Shown here one piece after another: positions 34,733 to 41,555 of a DNA stretch of 64,000 nt. Below the pieces are notes generated by a model. It did no database searches, had not been told where the DNA came from, and saw nothing but the letters and a program-made list of their open reading frames with translations. The DNA is from Bauldia sp. (GTDB taxonomy: Bacteria; Pseudomonadota; Alphaproteobacteria; Rhizobiales; Kaistiaceae). The first letter of the stretch is position 1; the number at the start of each line of letters is the position of its first letter. Location: NCBI GenBank assembly GCA_026126025.1, contig JAHCJZ010000003.1, positions 186,001-250,000 on the forward strand, read 5' to 3'. The position numbers and the translations under genes were made by a program.

Positions 34733-36208
34733 GTGGGCACGTTCTTTACCGACACGTTTGGCGTCGATCAGGAGACTCTTGAGGCTTACGGCGCTTTCGA
34801 TATCTCGTTGATCAACGACCTGCCCCTTTTCATCGACCCGTTTCTGCTGTTTCAGAGCGAGAGGGATGAATACCAGGCCCTCCACCAGCAGATCATCGAC
34901 TATCTGGTGTTTCTGCGAGACCGAGCGGCGGCGGGGCCCGTGAGCGAGGGAATGTTGCGAAACTGGTACTGCTTTCCCGAGATCAAGCAGAACTGGTTGG
35001 GTTTCTCATTGGTTGGCAACGGAGGGAGCGGCCTCGGTATCGACTTTGCCCGAGAACTGCATGCGAACCTCGGTGCCGTGTTCAGCGATTTTGGCGGCGA
35101 AAAGATTACAGAGAGCAGCCATTTGGAGAAGGTATGCCTGATCGCCGACGGTGTCGGCAGAGATAACATCAGCGACTTCGTCACCAATCTTATTCAGGAC
35201 TTCCTCTGTCTCTACACTGAAGAATTCGCGAAGGCACACCTGAGCGCCGATCAGGTGAGGTCGGTATCAATCGATCGGGCCGTGTTCAATCTCGACACCG
35301 AAAGCTGGCAGCGCCGGACATACCGGCTGCCTTGGCACCAAGGCGACTTCATCCTGCTCACGCCCAAAGACATGCTCACGCGCGATGAGAACTGGATCAA
35401 CCGCGGAGACATGATTGAAGGCTTTGAACGAATTCCAACCGCGATCCCTGATGAACAGCTTCGGGCTTCGGTGGCGAACTACTTCCGCTTGGCCCTCAGC
35501 CGCCGGGCAAAGCCGAAGAAGCCGCCTACGGCGGCGGAGCGGCACGCCGCAGCGGCCGACACCATCAGGCAATTCCCCGCGCTCATAGATTACTACATCA
35601 AGCTCAAGGAGATGACCGGCGATGACGCCGCTGATTTGAGCGCCGAGAAGGTATTGTTGACTGAGATATTCTTTTCGCATCGCCTCCGTGAAATCTTACG
35701 GCCACAGCTCCAGCAAGCCGGCTTCTACCAAATCGCCGGAGGGACATACGCGGAAGCTCACGCGCGCCTTGCCTATCTGAAGCACGCGATCGAAGACCAA
35801 GGTTGCTGGCGCATCTTCTACGATCAGGATGACAACCCGGTCGAGCGCGAAAGAGACGTTCAGGTTCTCTTCCGGCTCGTTTGGTTTGGCACAGAATCGG
35901 ATATCGGTGCAGAAGCAAACGATGGGAGAGGGCCGGTCGATTTCAAGGTGTCTCGTGGGCGCAACAAGACACTGGTAGAGATGAAGCTCGCAAAGAATAG
36001 CAAGCTGGAAGCCAACCTTCAAAAGCAGGTCGAAACCTACCAGGTCGCGGCTGATGCCGAGCGAGGGATCAAAGCCATTGTCTTCTTTAGCTATCAACAA
36101 CTGAAGCGCGTACAGGACATCCTGAAGCGCCTCAAGTTGGAGAACAATCCCGACATTGTCCTGATCGATGCGCGCAGCGACAACAAGCCTTCAGCGTCCA
36201 AGGCTTAG
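34733..36208 (+). CDS. PD-(D/E)XK-type nuclease-like protein, candidate defence gene
   Basis: A 491-residue soluble protein. The N-terminus (FGVDQETLEAYGAFDISLINDLPLFIDPFLLF) is a conserved block I have met in uncharacterised proteins of defence-rich regions. Near the C-terminus, GPVDFKVSRGRNKTLVEMKLAKNSKLEANLQKQVETYQ gives an Asp, then E-M-K in a beta strand, and a following Gln/Glu helix, the pattern of PD-(D/E)XK nucleases. The GTG at 34733 has AGGTGGA upstream. It follows the HEPN-motif gene in the same direction. Its 3' end overlaps a convergent recombinase gene by 18 bp. Target unknown. Confidence 0.55.
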   Translation: MGTFFTDTFGVDQETLEAYGAFDISLINDLPLFIDPFLLFQSERDEYQALHQQIIDYLVFLRDRAAAGPVSEGMLRNWYCFPEIKQNWLGFSLVGNGGSGLGIDFARELHANLGAVFSDFGGEKITESSHLEKVCLIADGVGRDNISDFVTNLIQDFLCLYTEEFAKAHLSADQVRSVSIDRAVFNLDTESWQRRTYRLPWHQGDFILLTPKDMLTRDENWINRGDMIEGFERIPTAIPDEQLRASVANYFRLALSRRAKPKKPPTAAERHAAAADTIRQFPALIDYYIKLKEMTGDDAADLSAEKVLLTEIFFSHRLREILRPQLQQAGFYQIAGGTYAEAHARLAYLKHAIEDQGCWRIFYDQDDNPVERERDVQVLFRLVWFGTESDIGAEANDGRGPVDFKVSRGRNKTLVEMKLAKNSKLEANLQKQVETYQVAADAERGIKAIVFFSYQQLKRVQDILKRLKLENNPDIVLIDARSDNKPSASKA

Positions 36209-36829
36209 GGGATCATTGCTAGCCCACATCCGCGCCGCGATCGCGCGTTCCTCGTCACCCATAACCTGGAGATAGATAGTGGTGGTGGACAGGCTGGCGT
36301 GGCCGAGCCAGCGCTGCACGAGGTTGATCGGGACGCCGGATCGCACGGCATGGACGCCGAAGCCATGACGTAGGCCCTTGGCGGTCCGGTGCGGTCCCGG
36401 CGCGATGCCGGCCCGATCCATGACGCGTTTAACCAGCCGCCAGGCCTGGCTGCGCGACAGCGCCCACAGCTTCTTGCCCGGATGACTTTCGTTGAGGCCG
36501 TGAACCTCGCCGAGCACGCGAACGAGGTCCGGCGGGATCGGCACTTCGCGCATGACCGCCGCGCGCGTCCGCTTCTTGAGAGAGCGGATGGCGATGAAGC
36601 CGTCGTCGACCTCGATCGACGACGCCACCAGCGCAACGGCCTCCGATATGCGACAACCGGTGTAGGCGAGCGTGAGGCAGAGGGTGCAAAGATCGTCGCG
36701 GGCGTCGCCGCGCGCCGCGGCAATGAAGCGCCGGCGTTCGTCGGCGGTGAGATACTTCCGCTGACCTCCCGGCGTGTAGAGAGAGCCGCGCTCCCCGCGT
36801 CGCTCCTGCATGTTCGTCGCTCCCGGCAA
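36191..36829 (-). CDS. Tyrosine recombinase, catalytic-domain-only form
   Basis: A 212-residue XerC/D-like recombinase with little more than the catalytic domain. It has the first Arg in YTGCRISEAVAL, the Lys-bearing beta hairpin SLKKRTRAAVMREVPIP, LRHGFGVHAV for the R-H motif (with the first His position not in the standard H-x-x-R form), WLGHASLSTTTIYLQ with the Tyr nucleophile. The usual N-terminal SAM-like core-binding domain is absent, so it may act with a partner or be a relic. It converges with the PD-(D/E)XK gene. Confidence 0.75.
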   Translation of the reverse strand: MPGATNMQERRGERGSLYTPGGQRKYLTADERRRFIAAARGDARDDLCTLCLTLAYTGCRISEAVALVASSIEVDDGFIAIRSLKKRTRAAVMREVPIPPDLVRVLGEVHGLNESHPGKKLWALSRSQAWRLVKRVMDRAGIAPGPHRTAKGLRHGFGVHAVRSGVPINLVQRWLGHASLSTTTIYLQVMGDEERAIAARMWASNDPLSLGR

Positions 36830-37099
36830 GCCGGCGGCGGGACGCGACAGAATTGCCTACAGTGTTGAACGCTCCTGAAAATGCGGTCTTCCGCCACTTC
36901 GGAGGGAGTCCGCCCCACTTTCGTAGCAATGCGATTCGAGTTTGACAATCCGCATTGCGCGGGAAACTGCCAGACGCAACGGAATAGGCAATTCTGTTTC
37001 ACAGGTGAACGATGAACCTAGTCGTTCGTCTGTATTGCGACAGAGTTGTGGGTCAGAGGCAATTGTGCGTGGCGCTCACCTGGGCTGCCGGGGGTAGGA

Positions 37100-37798
37100 A
37101 TGGGATTCGCTGACAAGCTGGAGACTGTCGAGGAAGGCGGCGTCGTTACCAAGGTCGACCGGATCGGCTCGGAGACGGAAGCGGAGATGAAGTTCTCTGC
37201 GACCGGAGCGAGCACGACCGATGCCTTCCACGGCAGGGGACGAATCGATCTCCGCGGCCGTGGAAAGTCAGTGGGTACCGTACGGCATCGGTGGAGCGTC
37301 TACGTCGATGTTGGGAGTGACGTGCGTCGCGTCTACAACGTTGGCGCTTCTCTGAAGGTCGAAGTGGGCGATCGGGTCGAGGCGCTGTGGGTACGGCGAG
37401 GACAGAACCTCCTGCCCGTCATGATCGTCAATCGCCAGACCGGCAGTTCTTCCGACCTGGGGACGACACCCAAAATACTGGTAAATCAGCCATGGGCGGC
37501 GATCGTACTGATAGGCTTGCCCATTCTGGGGTTTGCCATGGGCATCATGTACTCTTTGAGATACATTTCGAGCGGCGAACTTGGACGATCCGGCGACATC
37601 CTGGGAACGCTGAGCGGACCACCAGGCTTGGCCCTTCTTGGGGGGATTGCGGCACTGATCGTTACCGCTCCTCATTGGCTACGTCGATTTGAAGCGCGCG
37701 GCTATCTCAACCGCATCAAGAAGCAGTTCACGCAACGCCACCTCGCTGGACGACCATCGGTCGGGAGCGTCGGCGCGCCGTCGGCGGCTATCAGATAG
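37100..37798 (+). CDS. Membrane protein of unknown function between two recombinases
   Basis: A 232-residue protein. Residues 1-135 are soluble and beta-rich (ATGASTTDAFHGRGRIDLRGRG, RHRWSVYVDVGSDVRRVYNVG, GDRVEALWVRRGQNLLPVMIVN), like a small OB- or SH3-type domain. Two transmembrane helices follow (about 152-172 and 190-212), and the C-terminus is basic. I chose the ATG at 37100, preceded by GGGGTAGGA; an upstream GTG at 37046 would add 18 residues. It lies alone between two convergently pointing recombinase genes and may be element cargo. Function not recognised. Confidence 0.5.
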   Translation: MGFADKLETVEEGGVVTKVDRIGSETEAEMKFSATGASTTDAFHGRGRIDLRGRGKSVGTVRHRWSVYVDVGSDVRRVYNVGASLKVEVGDRVEALWVRRGQNLLPVMIVNRQTGSSSDLGTTPKILVNQPWAAIVLIGLPILGFAMGIMYSLRYISSGELGRSGDILGTLSGPPGLALLGGIAALIVTAPHWLRRFEARGYLNRIKKQFTQRHLAGRPSVGSVGAPSAAIR

Positions 37799-37827
37799 GC
37801 AGCCCTGGACAGGCGGGTACCGACTCA

Positions 37828-38784
37828 TCAGATCAGCACGCGCTCGACTTCGTCGAGGCTGACCTCGTCGCGCCGGCGGTCGTAGAGCTGCGTAGTGCGC
37901 GTCGAGCTGTGGTTAGCCATCGCGGCGGCGCGCTCCAGGGTGCCGCCGTTCTTGAGATAGGCGGTGATGCCGGTGGCGCGGAACGTGTGATTGCCGATCT
38001 TCGTTGCGATGCCGGCATCGGTCGCGCGTCGCTGCACCATCTGCCACGCATCCGACTGGCACATTGAGCGGCCTGAAAGACGTTTGGTCTTCCGGTCGAT
38101 CGTCTGAAACAGCGGTGCGTTCGGATCGGCCGTCAGCCCGCAGCGGTCGACGTATTCCTGGAGGTAGGCTTCAAGATTGTGGTGGCACGGCATCTCATGC
38201 CGCTTGCCACCCTTCTCAAGGAGCCGTGCCCAAAGCCGGCGATTCTGGATGAACAGGTCGTCGACATCCATGCGCAGAGCCGCGCCGATGCGCGCGAACG
38301 AGTAGACCATTATCCCGATCAGCGCGCGATCGCGAAGGCCGGCAACGGAGCCGGCGTCGATCGCGTCGAGGAGCTGACGCGCTTCCGCGGGGGTCAGGAC
38401 GGGCGTGCGGCCGCTGCGCACGACGTGACTTGGCCCGCGCACCGAAAGGGCGGGATTCACCGCCACGACATGGCCGGTGACGAACCAATCGAACAGATGC
38501 CGGATCGCTGCGAGCCGCGCCTTGGCTGTGGGGGCCGAGCGCGTCTCCGTCAGCTCCTCGATATAGGTGGCGACATGGACCGGCTCGACCGCGGTGATCG
38601 ACGCGATGCCGGCCGCCTCGCACCAAAGCAGGAACTCGCCGACCGCACGTCGATAGGCGCGCCTGGTGTTCGGGTTGCGGATGCGGGCGGTGAAGAACTC
38701 GATGAAGCGTCGCCGCGTTACGTCATCGGCAGCAATGACAAGAGAAGTATTACGTAAAGGTGCTAGCGGCAGGCGTGAATGCAT
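37828..38784 (-). CDS. Tyrosine recombinase (XerD-like), full length
   Basis: A 318-residue recombinase with an N-terminal SAM-like domain (FIEFFTARIRNPNTRRAYRRAVGEFLLWC) and a complete catalytic domain: Arg in YSFARIGAALRM, the Lys strand LLEKGGKRHEMPCH, HTFRATGITAYLKNGG (H-x-x-R), and ANHSSTRTTQLYDRR with the Tyr nucleophile. This resembles recombinases found on alphaproteobacterial plasmids and islands. It is separate from the element's own integrase at the right end. An inverted repeat precedes the gene. Confidence 0.88.
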   Translation of the reverse strand: MHSRLPLAPLRNTSLVIAADDVTRRRFIEFFTARIRNPNTRRAYRRAVGEFLLWCEAAGIASITAVEPVHVATYIEELTETRSAPTAKARLAAIRHLFDWFVTGHVVAVNPALSVRGPSHVVRSGRTPVLTPAEARQLLDAIDAGSVAGLRDRALIGIMVYSFARIGAALRMDVDDLFIQNRRLWARLLEKGGKRHEMPCHHNLEAYLQEYVDRCGLTADPNAPLFQTIDRKTKRLSGRSMCQSDAWQMVQRRATDAGIATKIGNHTFRATGITAYLKNGGTLERAAAMANHSSTRTTQLYDRRRDEVSLDEVERVLI

Positions 38785-38792
38785 GGAGTCCT

Positions 38793-38812
38793 ATGATAAA
38801 GGACATTATCAT
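38793..38812. promoter_or_regulatory. Inverted repeat before the recombinase gene
   Basis: ATGATAA, a six-base spacer and TTATCAT form a perfect 7-bp inverted repeat eight bases before the recombinase start codon. It is AT-rich in a GC-rich setting. It could be an operator or a recombinase binding site. Confidence 0.45.
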
Positions 38813-38862
38813 ACATTCATGCTGCTGTGGGCAAATTCCGCGATAGCTTCCATAAGACAGAA

Positions 38863-39033
38863 TTACTTTGCCCAGTGACCGAGAACCCATTCCCATTGGT
38901 GGCGATCATAATCCCATCGCCAGTGCGCCCGGACCCACTTCGTCTTGCCGATCGGGCGAATGGTCTGGAGGTTCTGAAGACGATCCGGTGGCTTGGGAGG
39001 CCTGGGCGGACGGATGCGCGGTATACGTCTCAT
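38863..39033 (-). CDS. Very small Trp-rich protein (W-x-x-G-H-W type)
   Basis: A 56-residue frame from ATG at 39033 to TAA at 38863, with GGAG eight bases before the start. The N-terminal half is Arg/Pro-rich (RRIPRIRPPRPPKPP). The C-terminal half has regularly spaced tryptophans (KTKWVRAHWRWDYDRHQW, then EWVLGHWAK), a pattern seen in WxxGxW-type repeat proteins. The same strand carries another small gene 58 bases upstream, so the two are probably one transcript. Composition and the ribosome site make it unlikely to be chance. Function unknown. Confidence 0.5.
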   Translation of the reverse strand: MRRIPRIRPPRPPKPPDRLQNLQTIRPIGKTKWVRAHWRWDYDRHQWEWVLGHWAK

Positions 39034-39091
39034 GGTGGTTGCTCCGTATTGTGAGGGGGGCGCGCGAGACGCCCCCCTTCATCGAACATCG

Positions 39092-39310
39092 TCAGTCTTC
39101 CCGGACGGTCGTGCTCGGGCTTGCCTTGCCGTGCTTGGTCGTCACATACCGGCCGCTGATCGCACTCCGGTAGTGCGGCCCGCTCGAACCGCTCGGGCCG
39201 GGCGATTCCTTCACGGTCGTGTTCGGGCTCGCCTTGCCATGCTTCGAAGTGACGTAGCGGCCGCTGATCGCGCTGCGATAGCCGCCGCCGGATGAGGACT
39301 TTCCAGCCAA
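39092..39310 (-). CDS. Small basic protein made of a tandem duplicated 26-residue motif
   Basis: A 72-residue protein from a TTG at 39310, with GGAG six bases upstream. It contains two near-identical copies of YRSAISGRYVT-KHGKASP-TTV-E (about 9-34 and 46-71) joined by a Ser/Gly/Pro linker. Single-copy relatives of about 45-60 residues are widespread in proteobacteria and are often mislabelled as transporters; they have no membrane segment. The motif is basic, so nucleic-acid or ribosome binding is possible. The longer open frame upstream of this start overlaps a regulator gene and looks spurious. Confidence 0.65.
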   Translation of the reverse strand: MAGKSSSGGGYRSAISGRYVTSKHGKASPNTTVKESPGPSGSSGPHYRSAISGRYVTTKHGKASPSTTVRED

Positions 39311-39422
39311 CTTGATCTCCTGTTCAGGCTCCAGCTGTTGCCAGAGGGGAATCGAATTGCTAGGCAGCAATTCTTGTCCTCTTATTGCTGGAGAGAACCG
39401 TGATTGCAAGAGCGCAATTCTG

Positions 39423-39776
39423 ATGCCAACGGGAAAGTTCGATGGAGAGGCATTCTTCGCGGCAATCGATGCACAGCGGGTGGCCCGCGGCCTGACATGG
39501 AAGAAGGTAGCGGAGCAGGCGCAAGTCCCCGCATCCACGCTGACCAGGATGTCCCAGGGTCGCCGGCCGGACGTTGATTCATTGTCGGCGCTTTGTGTCT
39601 GGTCAGGCATCAGCGCCGATGATTTCTTCCGGGTGGAAGCAGCATCACGCGGATCAGCCGAACCACTCGCAAAACTGACCGCCCATTTTCGGGCCGACCC
39701 AAACCTTTCCAAGGAAAGCGCCGTCGCCCTAGAGACGCTTATTAAGACGGCGTATCAGCAGTTCCGGAAGAGATAG
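39423..39776 (+). CDS. XRE-family transcriptional regulator
   Basis: A 117-residue protein with an N-terminal Cro/C1-type helix-turn-helix: ARGLTWKKVAEQAQVPASTLTRMSQGRRPDVDSLSALCVWSG. The C-terminal 45 residues are helical and likely dimerise. It lies five bases before the gene for an ImmA/IrrE-type metalloprotease. In ICEBs1 and many prophages, such a protease cleaves its neighbouring XRE repressor to trigger excision; the same logic is plausible here. ATG at 39423. Confidence 0.8.
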   Translation: MPTGKFDGEAFFAAIDAQRVARGLTWKKVAEQAQVPASTLTRMSQGRRPDVDSLSALCVWSGISADDFFRVEAASRGSAEPLAKLTAHFRADPNLSKESAVALETLIKTAYQQFRKR

Positions 39777-39781
39777 GCGGA

Positions 39782-40348
39782 ATGGGGTTGCGACGAGGGT
39801 TCAAGGCCGAAGCCAATTGGTATGCCCGTGAGGTTCGGCGCGAACTCGGGCTGATGGCGCACGCTCCGATCAACCCGTGGCAACTCGCGGAACATCTTGG
39901 CTTCCCGGTACTGCCATTGAGCGAATACGCGTCCACAATTCCCGACGCGGTTCGCTATCTGCGGTCGGCCGCCGGGCAGAACGATTTCTCCGCGATCACA
40001 CTATTCGCTGGTCAGGAGCGTTGGATCATCTACAACGACGGTCACGATCCAAAGCGGCAGGCCGCCGATATCTCGCACGAACTTGCGCACGGGCTGTTAC
40101 TTCATCCGCCGAAGGCGCCATTCGACAAACACGGGTCTCGTCACTACGACGCCGATCGCGAGGCGGAGGCGAACTGGCTCGGTCCCGCGTTGTTGATATC
40201 GGATGAGGCAGCGATACACATCGCGGAGCGTGGGCTCTCGCTTCAGGTAGCGTCGAACCGCTACGGCGCGAGCCAACCCCTCGTGAGGATGCGGCTGAAT
40301 GTGAGCGGAGCCTCGCGGCGCGTTGCCCGGCGCCGTCTAGTCGCCTGA
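39782..40348 (+). CDS. ImmA/IrrE-family metallo-endopeptidase
   Basis: A 188-residue protein with the zincin active site DISHELAHGLLLH (His, Glu and His) and a downstream Glu in DREAEANWLGPALLIS as third ligand. The C-terminal helix-turn-helix-like part (AIHIAERGLSLQVASNRYGASQPLVRMRLNVSG) is typical of the family and holds the substrate. Its probable substrate is the XRE repressor from the gene just upstream. It could also be the toxin half of an XRE/COG2856 toxin-antitoxin pair. Confidence 0.85.
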   Translation: MGLRRGFKAEANWYAREVRRELGLMAHAPINPWQLAEHLGFPVLPLSEYASTIPDAVRYLRSAAGQNDFSAITLFAGQERWIIYNDGHDPKRQAADISHELAHGLLLHPPKAPFDKHGSRHYDADREAEANWLGPALLISDEAAIHIAERGLSLQVASNRYGASQPLVRMRLNVSGASRRVARRRLVA

Positions 40349-40370
40349 TGATGTCCAAGTGGGTGCGCGA

Positions 40371-41555
40371 CTACACGACCATCCGCTTGAGCGATGCCGA
40401 GTGTGGATCATAGGCATAGTCGGTGATCGTCCCGTCCCTGATCTTCTCGACTGCCTGGTCGATGACGAACAGCGGGACCAGGAACCATTCGCGGGGGATC
40501 ACCGGGCGGCCGAAGCGATCCTTGATCTCGATGTCGAGGCGCGCTGGATCGAAGATGCGGTGGATCAGGTTTTCAAGTTTGATTCGATTGATGTTGGCCA
40601 GCTTGTATGTGGCGACGACTTCCACGTCGGCGAGAAGGTAGGTCGCATCATTCCTGGCTTCAGCAATTCGGGCTCTCACATCACCGCCGGTCACGCCGAT
40701 TTTGTGCAGCACGTCGCGGCTGGCGGCGATGGCCGGATCGTCGGACTTGCTGCGCAGCACGTAGATTGTGCCGCTGGCGAGGTCGCCGTCCTCGCTCTCC
40801 CCCGAAAACAACGGACCCGCGGTAGGGTCGGTGATGCGCCGGCCGGCTTCGTCGCGGTGAAGAGCGCGCTGCAACGAGCGCAGTAGCACGTCGCTCTCGG
40901 TTCCGTTGTCGTAAATCACGCGTAACCGGCTGTCGCGCCGGTCGTATTCGGTCATGAATTCCTCGCCGACTTCCGCGACATAGGCGATCTGGCCGCCGAC
41001 GATGAAGAACTCACCCTGCCTTATCTCCGCCATCGTTTGGAAACGTCTCGTCTGACGAACACCGGTGTCCAGGTCCTTCTTCACCTGCGCGAACAGCGGC
41101 TTGAAGCTCTCGAAGTCCGCGCAGGGGGTGCGGTTGGCGATTTCCTCGGCGGCACGCTTGTCGGCGGCCGTGCGGACATGGCGAAGCTCGGTGATGTCGG
41201 AGTCACCGATCCCCTCCAGCTCGGCCAGCAGTTCGTCGTCATCTATCGACTCGGCGGGTTCGGCCGCGATCGCAACCGCACCGGCCAACAGTCCCTGCTT
41301 GTCGAGCGGTGCGAGAAGCGAACGGCATTCCTCGAGCCCGCGCAGCCGGTCGAGGCGCACGGCATACAGCCGCTCGAAAATGTCGTTGTTCTCGCCATGC
41401 GCTGGCGCGCGGCCGTAGGTTTCGACGAAACGCTGAATCTCCTCGAAGCCGGCGATAATGCGCTCCTCGCGTGGGCTGCGTCCGCCCTTCTTCTCCGGCG
41501 GAGCGAAGTCGGCAAGGTCCGCCGCCAGCTCGTCAAGATCGAGGTCATCCGTCAT
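40371..41555 (-). CDS. GIY-YIG nuclease-domain protein, last gene of the defence operon
   Basis: A 394-residue protein. Residues 1-250 are helical and acidic and may bind partners. The GIY-YIG domain starts near residue 265: GTIYVLRSKSDDPAI, HKIGVTGGDVRARIAEA (the YIG position reads KIG, with the catalytic Arg in RARI), and the metal Glu in KLENLIHRIF. This is the T5orf172/MUG113-like branch, found in restriction and homing enzymes. The ATG lies 11 bases inside the helicase gene, so synthesis is coupled. It is the only intact nuclease motif I see in the operon. Confidence 0.85.
   Translation of the reverse strand: MTDDLDLDELAADLADFAPPEKKGGRSPREERIIAGFEEIQRFVETYGRAPAHGENNDIFERLYAVRLDRLRGLEECRSLLAPLDKQGLLAGAVAIAAEPAESIDDDELLAELEGIGDSDITELRHVRTAADKRAAEEIANRTPCADFESFKPLFAQVKKDLDTGVRQTRRFQTMAEIRQGEFFIVGGQIAYVAEVGEEFMTEYDRRDSRLRVIYDNGTESDVLLRSLQRALHRDEAGRRITDPTAGPLFSGESEDGDLASGTIYVLRSKSDDPAIAASRDVLHKIGVTGGDVRARIAEARNDATYLLADVEVVATYKLANINRIKLENLIHRIFDPARLDIEIKDRFGRPVIPREWFLVPLFVIDQAVEKIRDGTITDYAYDPHSASLKRMVV

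Noticed and set aside
39311-39712. N-terminal extension of the small YRSAISGRYVT protein to 206 residues
   Set aside because: The extension runs opposite the XRE regulator gene and has no ribosome site; a TTG with GGAG at the motif start explains the gene better.
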